Shown: positions 34,115-45,093, numbered from the stretch's first letter. The stretch: 64,000 bases of DNA from 34-65-8 sp964516135 (GCA_964516135.1 CAZEWN010000003.1:124001-188000); one strand, 5' to 3'. Numbers and translations: made by a program. The notes: generated by a model from the letters alone, not told the origin.

Positions 34115-34902
34115 CCCGCCTCTCCACCGCATTCTCCGCCGTCCACCCCGCCCTCGTGTGCTTCATCACTGCGGGCGACGGCGACACCGCGGCCAATCTC
34201 GACGCTCTTGTCGAAGGCGGCGCGGATGTGATCGAGTTGGGGATGCCGTTCACCGATCCGATGGCCGATGGCCCCGCGATCCAGGCGGCGAACATCCGCT
34301 CGCTCGGCGCGGGGACGACCACCGCCGATGTCCTGCGCATTGCCAGCGCATTCCGCGCGCGCCATCCTGACGTGCCGCTGGTGCTGATGGGCTATGCCAA
34401 CCCGATGGTGCGGCGCGGGCCGGAATGGTTCGCAACCGCCGCGAATGACGCGGGCGTCGACGGGGTGATCTGCGTCGACATTCCGCCAGAGGAGGACGAC
34501 GCGCTCGGCCCCGCCCTGCGCGCGGCGGGCATCGCCCCGATCCGCCTCGCCACCCCCACCACCGATGCGGCGCGACTGCCGCAGGTGCTCGAGGGCTCGG
34601 CGGGGTTCCTCTACTACGTCTCGGTCGCCGGGATCACCGGCAAGCAGCAGGCCGCGACCGCCAGCATCGAGGAGGCCGTTGCCAAGCTCAAGGCCGCGAC
34701 CGATCTGCCCGTGGCGGTCGGCTTCGGCGTGCGGACGCCCGAACAGGCAGGCGCAATCGCGCGCGTGGCTGACGGCGTGGTGGTCGGTTCGGCGCTGGTC
34801 GAGCTGGTCGGCGCGCACGGCACCGACGCTCCGCGCCACTTGCGCGAGCTTACCTCAAGTCTTGCCAACGCGGTCCGTTCGGCGGAAAGGGCGCTGCCAT
34901 GA
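34111..34902 (+). CDS. trpA: Tryptophan synthase alpha chain
   Basis: TrpA cleaves indole-3-glycerol phosphate and channels indole to TrpB. From the ATG at 34111 the product has 263 residues. The catalytic Glu42 and Asp53 are seen in GADVIELGMPFTDPMADGP (Glu49 and Asp60 in E. coli numbering), followed by GVICVDIPPEEDD, FLYYVSVAGITGKQ and the phosphate site VAVGFGVRTPEQAG. It is translationally coupled to the small upstream gene and its stop overlaps accD by ATGA. Confidence 0.97.
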   Translation: MTRLSTAFSAVHPALVCFITAGDGDTAANLDALVEGGADVIELGMPFTDPMADGPAIQAANIRSLGAGTTTADVLRIASAFRARHPDVPLVLMGYANPMVRRGPEWFATAANDAGVDGVICVDIPPEEDDALGPALRAAGIAPIRLATPTTDAARLPQVLEGSAGFLYYVSVAGITGKQQAATASIEEAVAKLKAATDLPVAVGFGVRTPEQAGAIARVADGVVVGSALVELVGAHGTDAPRHLRELTSSLANAVRSAERALP

Positions 34903-35747
34903 ACTGGCTATCCCGCGTCCGCAATTCGCTCCCGTTTGGCAACAAGCGCGAGACCCCCGACAACCTGTGGGTCAAGTGCCCCGGTTGCCAGGAAATGCTG
35001 TTCACCAAGGAGTACGAGGAGAACCTCCAGGTCTGCCCGCGGTGCGAATATCACGGCCGGATCGGCGCGGACGAGCGGCTGAACCAAATCCTCGACGTCG
35101 ATTACGAGGTGCTCGCCCAGCCGGAAGTGCGCGAGGACCCGCTGAAGTTCCGCGACTCGAAGAAATACACCGACCGCCTGAAGCAAGCGCGCGGCAAGAG
35201 CCCGCTGCGCGACGCCTTCCTGATCGGGTCGGGCAGCATCGAAGGGCGCCCGGCGGTGGTCGGCGTGCAGGATTTCGGCTTCATGGGCGGCAGCATGGGC
35301 ATGGCCGTGGGCACGGCCTTCTGCCAAGGTGCCGAACGCGCGCTGAGCCGCAAGTGCGCCTACATCGTCTGCACCGCTGCTGGCGGCGCGCGGATGCAGG
35401 AGGGCATCCTGAGCCTGATGCAGATGCCCAAGGCGACCGTCATGACCCGTCGCCTGCGCGATGCCGGCCTGCCCTATATCGTCGTCCTGACCGACCCGAC
35501 CACGGGCGGCGTCACTGCCAGCTATGCCATGCTCGGCGACGTGCATATCGCGGAGCCGGGCGCGCTGATCGGCTTCGCGGGCCAGCGGGTGATCCAGGAC
35601 ACGATCCGCGAGAAGCTGCCCGAAGGCTTCCAGCGCGCCGAGTACCTCCACAAGCACGGCATGGTCGACATGGTGGTCTCGCGTCACGACCTGCGCGCCA
35701 CGCTGGCGACGCTGCTGGATTACCTGCAACCCGCGAAGGCGGCGTGA
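34899..35747 (+). CDS. accD: Acetyl-CoA carboxylase carboxyltransferase subunit beta
   Basis: AccD forms the carboxyltransferase with AccA and makes malonyl-CoA for fatty acid synthesis. The 282-residue product has the N-terminal zinc finger with cysteines in WVKCPGCQ and VCPRCEYHG, then the crotonase-like core (DFGFMGGSMGMAVGTAF, GGARMQEGILSLMQMPK, DPTTGGVTASYAMLGD). Length is typical. The ATG overlaps the trpA stop. A pair of inverted REP sequences follows before folC. Confidence 0.97.
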   Translation: MNWLSRVRNSLPFGNKRETPDNLWVKCPGCQEMLFTKEYEENLQVCPRCEYHGRIGADERLNQILDVDYEVLAQPEVREDPLKFRDSKKYTDRLKQARGKSPLRDAFLIGSGSIEGRPAVVGVQDFGFMGGSMGMAVGTAFCQGAERALSRKCAYIVCTAAGGARMQEGILSLMQMPKATVMTRRLRDAGLPYIVVLTDPTTGGVTASYAMLGDVHIAEPGALIGFAGQRVIQDTIREKLPEGFQRAEYLHKHGMVDMVVSRHDLRATLATLLDYLQPAKAA

Positions 35748-35754
35748 CGGTGCC

Positions 35755-35834
35755 GTCGTCCCAGCGAAAGCTGGGACCGCTTTCCACACGCTCGGAGCTT
35801 GCGGCACGCGATCCCAGCTTTCGCTGGGATGACG
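35755..35834. repeat. REPIN-like pair of inverted REP palindromes
   Basis: Two 20-bp palindromes sit 33 bp apart in opposite orientation: GTCCCAGCGAAAGCTGGGAC at 35758-35777 and ATCCCAGCTTTCGCTGGGAT at 35811-35830. They are flanked by GTCGTC-type and GATGAC-type ends. The whole unit can fold into one long hairpin. It fills the accD-folC gap. A single copy of the same core occurs at 39749-39770. Such elements are mobilised in trans by RAYT transposases; none is visible here. Confidence 0.85.
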
Positions 35835-35838
35835 TATA

Positions 35839-37173
35839 GTGCACGACTTCGCCACCTCCTCCGATCCCGCCGTGCAGACGCAGCTCGACCGGCTCGCGGC
35901 ATTGAGCCTGCCGCAAGGTCGCCTTGGGCTTGAAACCATGCGCGCCCTGCTCGCCCGCCTCCGCGACCCGCACCTCCGCCTCCCGCCGGTGTTTCACGTC
36001 GCCGGGACCAACGGCAAGGGTTCGACCTGCGCTTTCCTGCGCGCGATGCTGGAGGCTGAGGGGTACAGCGTCCACGCGACCACCAGCCCGCACCTCGTCC
36101 GCTACAACGAGCGCATTCGCGTGGCGGGCAAGCTGATCGCGAACGCGCGGCTGGCCGAACTGCTGGCCGAGGTGCTGGATGCGAGCGAAGGGCTAAGCCC
36201 GAGCTTCTTCGAGGTCACGATCGCCGCCAGCTTCCTCGAATTCGCGCGCGTGCCGGCAGATGCCTGCGTGGTCGAGGTGGGCCTGGGCGGCAGGTTCGAT
36301 GCGACCAACGTGATCCCCCGCCCCGCCGTGTGTGGCATCGCCGCGCTGGGCATCGACCACGAACGCTTCCTGCTTGCTCCGGAGGACGGCGTACCCACCG
36401 AACCCCTCGCCCGGATCGCATTCGAGAAAGCGGGCATCGCCAAGCCCGGCGTGCCGCTGGTCACGCTCGATTATCCCGATGCCGCCCGCGCGGCCATCGC
36501 CGCGACCGCCGCGCGCATGGGGGCGCCCGTGTTCGCGCGCAACGCGGCATGGGGCGTGAAGCCGGGCGGCGGCGACTGCCATGTCGTCTATGGCGAAGGC
36601 GACGCATGCTATTTCCACGGCCCGCCCCCGGCGATGCCCGGCCGCCATCAGGTCAGCAACGCCGGGCTCGCGATCGCGATGCTGCGTCGGCAGTCGCTGC
36701 TGCCGGTAAGCGAGGATGCGATGAAAGCCGGGGTCGCGAACGCACGTTGGCCCGCCCGGATGCAGCGCCTGGCTCCTGGCCCGTTGACCGGGCTTGCGCC
36801 GGGACGGACGATCTGGCTCGACGGCGGTCACAATGCCGACGCTGGCCTCGCCATCGCGCGCTTCTTCGGCGGGATCGAGCCGGATGCGGCCAACCCGCTG
36901 CAACGGCTGCACCTCGTGATCGGCATGATCGAGGGCAAGGATCCAGCCGCACTGACCGGCCCGCTGGGTTCTTCGATCGCCAGCCTGACAGTGGTGCCAG
37001 TACCAATGCACGACCATCATCCATCGGCCGCCTTCGGCCCCGACGCGCTGGCCGCGCCCGACGTCCCCGCCGCCCTCGCCGCCCTGCCTGAAGACCGGTT
37101 GCCCGTGCTTATCGCCGGCTCGCTCTACCTCGCGGGTGAAGTGCTGCGACTCAACGGGGAACAGCCCGACTAG
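35839..37173 (+). CDS. folC: Bifunctional folylpolyglutamate synthase / dihydrofolate synthase
   Basis: FolC adds glutamate to dihydropteroate and to folates. From the GTG at 35839 the product has 444 residues. It shows the Mur-ligase-type ATP site VAGTNGKGSTCAFLRAML (about residue 53-70), HATTSPHLVRYNERIRV, VEVGLGGRFDATNVI and the C-terminal domain LDGGHNADAGLAIARFF. The start directly abuts the REP pair, so no good ribosome-binding site is visible; the repeat itself may influence its translation. It ends 3 bp before the convergent AmpG-like gene. Confidence 0.94.
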   Translation: MHDFATSSDPAVQTQLDRLAALSLPQGRLGLETMRALLARLRDPHLRLPPVFHVAGTNGKGSTCAFLRAMLEAEGYSVHATTSPHLVRYNERIRVAGKLIANARLAELLAEVLDASEGLSPSFFEVTIAASFLEFARVPADACVVEVGLGGRFDATNVIPRPAVCGIAALGIDHERFLLAPEDGVPTEPLARIAFEKAGIAKPGVPLVTLDYPDAARAAIAATAARMGAPVFARNAAWGVKPGGGDCHVVYGEGDACYFHGPPPAMPGRHQVSNAGLAIAMLRRQSLLPVSEDAMKAGVANARWPARMQRLAPGPLTGLAPGRTIWLDGGHNADAGLAIARFFGGIEPDAANPLQRLHLVIGMIEGKDPAALTGPLGSSIASLTVVPVPMHDHHPSAAFGPDALAAPDVPAALAALPEDRLPVLIAGSLYLAGEVLRLNGEQPD

Positions 37174-37176
37174 CGG

Positions 37177-38520
37177 CTAGTGTACCGTCTCCGCGTCACC
37201 ATCGGCACCGCCGCCCGCCGTACCCATCGCCGCATCGACCAGCCCCGTCCGCATCATCCACCAGAACAGCACGATCCCCGGCAGCGCAAGTACCGTGGTA
37301 AGCAGGTAGAAATTCACGTAGCCCATCGCCTCGATCAGGCTGCCCGCGGTGGTGCCGGTCAGCAGGCGCCCGACGATGCTCGCGCTTGCGCTGATCAGCG
37401 CATATTGCGCGGCGGTGAAGCGCAAATCGCACAGCGCCGAGAAATAGGCGACCACGACCACGCCGCCGTAACCGCTGGCGAAGTTCTCGAACCCGATCGC
37501 GGCGGCCATGCCCAGGTTGCTCTTGCCCGCCGCCGCGAGCGCCGCGAAGCTGAGGTTGGAAATCGCCATCAGGATCAGCGCGATCAGCACCGAGCGCTTG
37601 AGGCCCAGCCGGGCGTAGATGATCCCGCCCACGAACACACCAATGATCAGCGCCCAGAAGCCGACGCCGATGTCGTAGACAATGATTTCGTCGTTCGTGT
37701 ACCCAAGGTCGTCGAACAGCAGGCGGAACGTCAGGTTCGCGAGCGTGTCACCGATCTTGTGGACCAGGATGAAGAGCAGCACCAGGAACGCCCCGGTGCG
37801 CTTGAAGAATTCGGCAAATGGCCCAGCGATAGATGCCCAGACCTCACCCATGCTGCGTTTGACGGCAACGATCTGGCGACGCGCTGGCTCGCCCAGGATC
37901 AGCGCGGTCAGCATCGCGGGCAGAGCGAAGATGGCGCAGACCATGTACCCTGCTTCCCAGCCATATCGCGCGGCGACGTATAGCGCGAGCGAACCCGCCG
38001 CCGCCGCCCCGATACGCCAGCCGTACTGGCTCATGCCCGACCCGGTGCCGAGCTGATAGGGTTTCAGCGTCTCGATACGGTAGGCGTCAATGACGATGTC
38101 GAAAGTCGCGCCCGCCACGCCGAGCATGACCGCCGAGGTCGCGGTCCACGCGATGTCCGCGCTTGGATCGACCAGTGCCAGGTTCGCCGTCGCTGCCATG
38201 ACGAGCATGCCCGTGACGATCATCCAGCTCACCCGCTGGCCCAGCCGCCCAAGCACCGGAATACGCACGCCGTCGACTATCCAGGCCCACAGGAACTTGA
38301 GATTGTAGACGAGGAACGCCAGCGTGAACGCGGTGACGGTCGACTTGTCGATACCCTCCTGCGCCAACCGCGTGGTCAGCGTCGCGGCGAGCAGCGCGAA
38401 TGGGAAGCCCGAAGACACACCGAGGAAGAACGAGGCAAGCGACTCTTTCTCGAGGTACGGCTTGATCGATTCCCACATCGTGCGGCGCGGCGCGGCTTCG
38501 GCTGCGATCGGCTCGGCCAT
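37177..38520 (-). CDS. AmpG-like MFS permease
   Basis: The 447-residue protein has about 12 hydrophobic segments. The motifs LASFFLGVSSGFPFALLAAT at the N-terminus, FLWAWIVDGVRIPVLGRLGQ and DIVIDAYRIETLKPYQLGTG are those of AmpG muropeptide permeases, which import anhydro-muropeptides for cell-wall recycling and can affect beta-lactamase induction. Fatty-acid or nucleotide MFS carriers of the same branch (SLC33-like acetyl-CoA carriers) share these motifs, so the substrate is inferred. No ampC or ampD gene is next to it. It diverges from the Rieske oxygenase gene over 72 bp. Confidence 0.8.
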   Translation of the reverse strand: MAEPIAAEAAPRRTMWESIKPYLEKESLASFFLGVSSGFPFALLAATLTTRLAQEGIDKSTVTAFTLAFLVYNLKFLWAWIVDGVRIPVLGRLGQRVSWMIVTGMLVMAATANLALVDPSADIAWTATSAVMLGVAGATFDIVIDAYRIETLKPYQLGTGSGMSQYGWRIGAAAAGSLALYVAARYGWEAGYMVCAIFALPAMLTALILGEPARRQIVAVKRSMGEVWASIAGPFAEFFKRTGAFLVLLFILVHKIGDTLANLTFRLLFDDLGYTNDEIIVYDIGVGFWALIIGVFVGGIIYARLGLKRSVLIALILMAISNLSFAALAAAGKSNLGMAAAIGFENFASGYGGVVVVAYFSALCDLRFTAAQYALISASASIVGRLLTGTTAGSLIEAMGYVNFYLLTTVLALPGIVLFWWMMRTGLVDAAMGTAGGGADGDAETVH

Positions 38521-38592
38521 TCCCTAGCGTCCTTCCCGTTGACCCGAATTTCTGCGACACTTGCCGTGGGAAAGAGGACTAGGAAAGCCCCG

Positions 38593-39744
38593 ATGAACGC
38601 TGTTGATACGCGTATCCCCGGTTTGCGGCCGACCGCGGGGCAACTCGGGTTGGCGCAGGCGATCGCGCGGGGCGAGACGCGTGCGGTGGGCAGGATCGAG
38701 CATGTGCCCGCCTCGGTCTATACCGACCCCACGCACTGGCAGCGCGAGAAGGCGGCGCTGTTCGACCGGCTGCCGCAAGTCATCGCGCCGTCCGCCCTGC
38801 TGCCCGAACCCGGCATGGCGGCGCCCCATGATGCGACTGGGCGCCCGCTGCTGATAACGCGCGACAAGAACGGCAAGGCGCACGTGTTCCTCAACGTCTG
38901 CCGCCATCGCGGCACCCGGCTGGTGGAAGGTGGCGAGGCGGTTTGCACCAGGCGGCTAGTGTGCCCCTATCACGCATGGACCTATCGCCTGGACGGCAGC
39001 CTGCTCGCCCTGCCCCGCCCCGAAACCTTCCCCGGCATGGACAAAAGCGGGATGGGCCTGGTCGAATTGCCCAGTTGCGAAGCCGGCGGGCTGATCTGGT
39101 TCGCGCCGGTCGAGAATGCAGACTTCACCCTCGCCCGCCGGCTCGGTGAGGATTTCGACGCTTTCGGCATGGCCAGCCACCACCTGTTCCGCCGCAAGAT
39201 GCACCGGGTTGCGGGGAACTGGAAACTGATCATGGATGCCTTCCTCGAGAGCTACCATGTGACGCGCCTTCACGCGGCCACCATCGGGCCGTTCTTCAAG
39301 GACGGAATCACCAGCGGTGATACCGTTGGCCCGCACATGCGCTCGGCAGTGGGGCGGCTGGAGGACATGGCGTCGATCGACCTGACCAACATGGCCGCAC
39401 TGCGGCGCGTGGTTACATTTGCCTACCAGCTCCTGCCCGCGACAGTGATCGTGCCCAGCCCGGATTACGTCAACGTCATGGTCCTGATGCCGCAGGCGCA
39501 CGATGTCGCTCTGGTCGAGGATTTCATGCTGATCCCCGAAGAACCGCAAACCGACAAGGCGCGCGATCACTGGGAAAAGAGCTGGAAGCTGCTCGACGGC
39601 GGAGTCTTCGCCAGCGAGGATTTCCGCGCTGCGGAGCTGGGCCAGCAGGGCTTGTCGAGCGGCGCGGTTTCCGAGATCACGCTCGGCACGCTCGAGACCG
39701 GCATCCGCCGCTTCCACGAGACCGTCGAGGAGGCGTTGCGCTGA
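38593..39744 (+). CDS. Rieske-type ring-hydroxylating oxygenase alpha subunit
   Basis: From the ATG at 38593, after AGGAAAG, the product has 383 residues. The Rieske cluster ligands are NVCRHRGTRLV and LVCPYHAWTY (CxH...CxxH). The mononuclear iron site is in NWKLIMDAFLESYHVTRLHAAT, with the bridging Asp and two His. No beta subunit, reductase or ferredoxin gene is nearby, so it resembles the stand-alone alpha-subunit oxygenases that act on small quaternary amines, aromatic acids or sterols. The exact substrate is not deducible. A single REP follows the stop. Confidence 0.9.
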   Translation: MNAVDTRIPGLRPTAGQLGLAQAIARGETRAVGRIEHVPASVYTDPTHWQREKAALFDRLPQVIAPSALLPEPGMAAPHDATGRPLLITRDKNGKAHVFLNVCRHRGTRLVEGGEAVCTRRLVCPYHAWTYRLDGSLLALPRPETFPGMDKSGMGLVELPSCEAGGLIWFAPVENADFTLARRLGEDFDAFGMASHHLFRRKMHRVAGNWKLIMDAFLESYHVTRLHAATIGPFFKDGITSGDTVGPHMRSAVGRLEDMASIDLTNMAALRRVVTFAYQLLPATVIVPSPDYVNVMVLMPQAHDVALVEDFMLIPEEPQTDKARDHWEKSWKLLDGGVFASEDFRAAELGQQGLSSGAVSEITLGTLETGIRRFHETVEEALR

Positions 39745-39748
39745 CCTT

Positions 39749-39770
39749 CATCCCAGCTTTCGCTGGGATG
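39749..39770. repeat. Single REP palindrome
   Basis: CATCCCAGC at 39749-39757, a TTTC centre and GCTGGGATG at 39762-39770 form a perfect 9-bp stem 5 bp after the oxygenase stop. It shares its core and the trailing ACG with the right-hand copy at 35811-35834. It could also work as a transcript-end hairpin. Confidence 0.85.
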
Positions 39771-39792
39771 ACGAGGTGTGTAGAGGGCCCGC

Positions 39793-40554
39793 ATGTCCGA
39801 CACCCCAAAACCCCAAGGCGAACGTATCGCAAAGCTGCTCGCGCGTGCAGGCGTCGCGAGCCGGCGCGAGGTCGAGCGGATGATCGCCGACGGGCGCGTT
39901 GCGGTCGGTGGCAAGGTGCTCGATACCCCCGCCACGATCCTGCCCGACCTGTCCGGCGTCAACGTCGATGGCAAGCCGGTCGCCAAGGCCGAACAGACCC
40001 GCCTGTTCGCGTTCCACAAGCCGACCGGGCTGATCACTGCCGAGCGGGATCCCAAGGGCCGCCCCACGATCTACACCGCGCTGCGAAACGCGCTGCCCAA
40101 GAGCGTTGGTCGGGTCATGCCGATCGGCCGCCTGGATATCAACACCGAGGGACTGCTGCTGCTGACCAATGACGGCGAATTGAAGCGGCAGATGGAATTG
40201 CCCGCGACCGGAATCCCCCGCACCTACCGCGCACGGACGTTCGGCGATATCTCGCAGCAACAGCTCGAAAGCCTGATCGAGGGTGTGACCATCGACGGGG
40301 TCCGATACGGACGTATCGATTCCAATCTCGAACGACGTACCGGCCGCAACCAGTGGGTCGAAATGACCATCACCGAGGGCAAGAACCGTGAGGTGCGCCG
40401 GGTGCTCGAACATCTGGGCCTACAGGTCAGCCGGTTGATGCGGACCGCGTACGGTCCGTTTCAGCTCGCCGACCTGCCGCGCGGGCAGGCGGCCGAAATC
40501 CGCAAGGGCGATCTTGACCGGTTCCGTTCGAGCCTGAAACGCGTCCGGGCATGA
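39793..40554 (+). CDS. rluB: RluB/RsuA-family 23S/16S rRNA pseudouridine synthase
   Basis: The 253-residue product has an N-terminal S4 RNA-binding domain (GERIAKLLARAGVASRREVE) and a pseudouridine synthase core with the catalytic Asp in RVMPIGRLDINTEGLLLLTN, plus FHKPTGLITAERDPKGRPT and TEGKNREVRRVLEHLGLQVS. These fit the RsuA/RluB/RluE/RluF group; RluB (23S position 2605) is the commonest assignment with an S4 domain in alphaproteobacteria. Its stop overlaps the rsmD start by ATGA, consistent with a joint rRNA-modification operon. Confidence 0.9.
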   Translation: MSDTPKPQGERIAKLLARAGVASRREVERMIADGRVAVGGKVLDTPATILPDLSGVNVDGKPVAKAEQTRLFAFHKPTGLITAERDPKGRPTIYTALRNALPKSVGRVMPIGRLDINTEGLLLLTNDGELKRQMELPATGIPRTYRARTFGDISQQQLESLIEGVTIDGVRYGRIDSNLERRTGRNQWVEMTITEGKNREVRRVLEHLGLQVSRLMRTAYGPFQLADLPRGQAAEIRKGDLDRFRSSLKRVRA

Positions 40555-41096
40555 GGATAGTCGCGGGCGAATGGCGCGGGCGCAAGTTGACAGCGCCCAA
40601 GGGTGAAGCGACTCGTCCGACCGCCGACCGCACGCGAGAAACGCTTTTCAACATGCTGGCCAGCCGCATCGGCAGCTTCGAGGGGCTGCGCGTGGCCGAT
40701 CTGTTCGCCGGCTCGGGCGCGCTTGGCTTCGAGGCGCTGTCGCGCGGCGCGGCGCGCAGCCTGTTCGTGGAGCAGGATGTCCAAGCGCTCAAGGCCATTC
40801 GCGCCAACGCGGCCGCCCTCGGCGCGCGCGACAGGTGCGATGTGCGGAGTTGCTCGGTCCTCACTCTGGGTCCGGGCACGGCAGCCTACGACTTGATCCT
40901 CTCCGACCCGCCTTATGGCACCGGCGCGGGCCAGGTGGCGCTCGACCGGCTGCTACGCCTTGGCTGGATCGATGCCGCGACCTGGATCGCGCTGGAAACC
41001 GCCCAGGATGAAGCCGTTGCGGTCGCCGGCCTCTCGCTCGCGGCGGAACGGAAGGTCGGCAAGGCGAAGCTTACACTGCTTCGCCTTGCCGGTTGA
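40551..41096 (+). CDS. rsmD: 16S rRNA (guanine966-N2)-methyltransferase
   Basis: RsmD methylates G966 of 16S rRNA. The 181-residue product opens MRIVAGEWRGRKLTAPKGEA and TRPTADRTRETLFNMLASRI, the family signature. The SAM site is VADLFAGSGALGFEALSRGA and the catalytic motif is LILSDPPYGTGAGQVALDRL (DPPY). It overlaps rluB by 4 bp and ends 6 bp from the convergent small secreted-protein gene. Confidence 0.95.
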   Translation: MRIVAGEWRGRKLTAPKGEATRPTADRTRETLFNMLASRIGSFEGLRVADLFAGSGALGFEALSRGAARSLFVEQDVQALKAIRANAAALGARDRCDVRSCSVLTLGPGTAAYDLILSDPPYGTGAGQVALDRLLRLGWIDAATWIALETAQDEAVAVAGLSLAAERKVGKAKLTLLRLAG

Positions 41097-41102
41097 TGGC
41101 AG

Positions 41103-41546
41103 TTATTCGGGATCGGTGCTGGTTGTCTCGTCCTGCATCGGCTCGGGCGTTGCGGGAATGGGTTCGGCGGCAGGGTCCGGCGTTGAGGGCGGCGGCAACC
41201 CGTCGCTCGGCGGCGTAGCCGGGGCCGGCGGGGCTGCCGGCCCATTCGCCTGCGCCTCGATCTGTGCCCAGGCCTGGGCTTGCGATTCGGCTGGCAATCC
41301 GGCCAGCGTCACCTTGTTGGCATCGGACAGGCGCCAGAACAGGACCTGCCGATCCGGGGTAAGCCCGGTGTAGTAGCTTTGCACTTCGGCGGGCCAGGCA
41401 TCGAACGAAGCCTGCTGTTCCGCAGTCAGCGTGGTGCTGGGAGCCGCTGGCGGGACATCATCGGCTGGCGGCGGAGCGTCCTGTGCAAAGACCGGGGCAG
41501 CCATGAGGGCCAGAATGCTGGCGGGAAGTAGAATGTTGATACGCAT
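41103..41546 (-). CDS. Small secreted protein, paralog of the adjacent upstream gene
   Basis: The 147-residue product has a good signal peptide (MRINILLPASILALMAAPVF, cleaved after AQ) preceded by AGGAG. The mature part contains TTLTAEQQASFDAWPAEVQS, YYTGLTPDRQVLFWRLSDAN and AQAWAQIEAQA, and ends in a Pro/Ala/Thr-rich tail of about 45 residues. The middle aligns by eye with the protein encoded at 41823-42572. I do not recognise a named domain. It is likely periplasmic or exported. The longer open frame upstream has no signal peptide at its N-terminus and is rejected. Confidence 0.75.
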   Translation of the reverse strand: MRINILLPASILALMAAPVFAQDAPPPADDVPPAAPSTTLTAEQQASFDAWPAEVQSYYTGLTPDRQVLFWRLSDANKVTLAGLPAESQAQAWAQIEAQANGPAAPPAPATPPSDGLPPPSTPDPAAEPIPATPEPMQDETTSTDPE

Positions 41547-41757
41547 GGGAATCTCCTGGTGTGACCCACGCGACGAACGCTTGCGACCCGGCCTGCGAAC
41601 TGCCCCGGCGGGGTCTCTCGCTGACGTGGGTGATCGGATCGACAGGTGCAATGTCGGAGTTTCAACCATCGCTGGCCGCGACCGGTTGACCGGCGAATGT
41701 GGCCCAAACGGGGCAAATGGTTTTTCAAAACCCCACAGTGCGGGCAAGCTGGACGAG

Positions 41758-41794
41758 AAAAATGGGGCGCGAGATTCGCATCTCCCGCCCCATT
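41758..41794 (-). terminator. Rho-independent terminator between the two paralogous secreted-protein genes
   Basis: On the minus strand AATGGGGCGGGAGATGCGAA folds against the following ATCTCGCGCCCCATT with one internal mismatch, and a run of T residues (A-run 41758-41762 on the plus strand) follows. It sits 29 bp after the stop of the upstream paralog, so the downstream one probably has its own promoter in 41547-41757. Confidence 0.85.
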
Positions 41795-41822
41795 CGGTTT
41801 ATCGCCGAATTATCCGCCCGGC

Positions 41823-42572
41823 TTATTCGGTGGGCTTGGTTGCCGATTCCTGAGCCGTTGCGGGCTCCGCACCTTCGCTCGCGGGGCGGCCTGGCCAATA
41901 GTTGAGCGGACGATTACCGTAATTCAGACCGGCTTCGCGCGGGTTCACGCAGCCGTCCTGCAATTCGCCGCGACAGGGCGGGTATTCGGCACCGGGCGTC
42001 GCCGCAGGTGCCGCCTGGGCGACCTCACCGCGAACGAAGCGCGGCATGCCAGCCGATGTGGTCGTACCCATGGCTCCCATCCCCGACGTGCCCATCGTCG
42101 ACGTTCCCATGGCCGTGGCCCCCGAAACGGGCGGCGTAGTCATGCCGGTATTCGTCCCCGTGGCTGTTCCCATCGCGCCAGTTCCCGCCGGAGCAGGAGC
42201 GGTGGCGGAAGGCGTGCTGCCAGCCAGCTGGGCATTGATCGAAGCCCAGGCTGTTGCGCGCTGTTCGGGGGTCATCTGAAACACCTGCACACGCTGCGTG
42301 TCGGTCAACGCCCACCAGCCATCAATCTGGTCAGGGGTGAGTGTCCAGTAATAACCCTGCACATCGGTAGGCCAGGCATCATAAGCAGTCCGGCGGTCAA
42401 CCGGCCAGCCATCGTATTGCGCCCTCTGTTCCGTCGTGAGCGTGGTTGAGGGGGTGCCAGCTGTGGTCGGCGCTGTGGCGGCGGTCGGTTCCTCCTCCAT
42501 CGGTTCGTCCTGGGCAATGAGTGGAGCGGCGAGCGCCAGCGCCGCGACGCTGGCAAGAATGGTGGTACGCAT
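41823..42572 (-). CDS. Secreted low-complexity protein with WP repeats (paralog)
   Basis: The 249-residue product has a signal peptide (MRTTILASVAALALAAPLIA-Q), an acidic Thr/Ala segment, and two short repeats (YDGWPVDRRTAYDAWPTDVQ). The stretch YYWTLTPDQIDGWWALTDTQ and AWASINAQL parallels YYTGLTPDRQVLFWRLSDAN and AWAQIEAQA in the downstream gene. Then follows a Gly/Met/Thr-rich low-complexity region (MGTSTMGTSGMGAMGTTTSA) and a tail with two Cys (YPPCRGELQDGCVNPR). The function is unknown; the layout suggests an exported or surface-associated protein. It diverges from the uvrD-like gene. Confidence 0.75.
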   Translation of the reverse strand: MRTTILASVAALALAAPLIAQDEPMEEEPTAATAPTTAGTPSTTLTTEQRAQYDGWPVDRRTAYDAWPTDVQGYYWTLTPDQIDGWWALTDTQRVQVFQMTPEQRATAWASINAQLAGSTPSATAPAPAGTGAMGTATGTNTGMTTPPVSGATAMGTSTMGTSGMGAMGTTTSAGMPRFVRGEVAQAAPAATPGAEYPPCRGELQDGCVNPREAGLNYGNRPLNYWPGRPASEGAEPATAQESATKPTE

Positions 42573-42685
42573 GGATCAATCTCCGAGTGGCGTCTCCCGT
42601 TGCCCCAACCTACGCCACACGCCCGCATGAGTTCCGCCGCCACCTTGCGCCCGGGCGCGCCGTTCCCTAGTTGTTCACGCCGACG

Positions 42686-44992
<2,307 letters not shown>

Positions 44993-45020
44993 GGGGCTGG
45001 CATCGCCTATCCCAATCTGT

Positions 45021-45086
45021 CGTCACCTCGGGCCCGACCCGGGGTGACGGGACTGGGTCAGTCGGCCCGCGAGTTCCTGGGCCGAC
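45021..45086. repeat. Two tandem inverted repeats between convergent helicase genes
   Basis: CGTCACCTCGGG at 45021-45032 pairs with CCCGGGGTGACG at 45038-45049 (one G-T wobble), with the loop CCCGA. GTCGGCCC at 45061-45068 pairs with GGGCCGAC at 45079-45086. The first has the form of another common alphaproteobacterial REP (ACCCCGG...CCGGGGT). Together they fill the gap between the ends of the uvrD-like and DEAD-box genes and probably also stop transcription from both sides. Confidence 0.7.
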
Positions 45087-45093
45087 GACGCAC

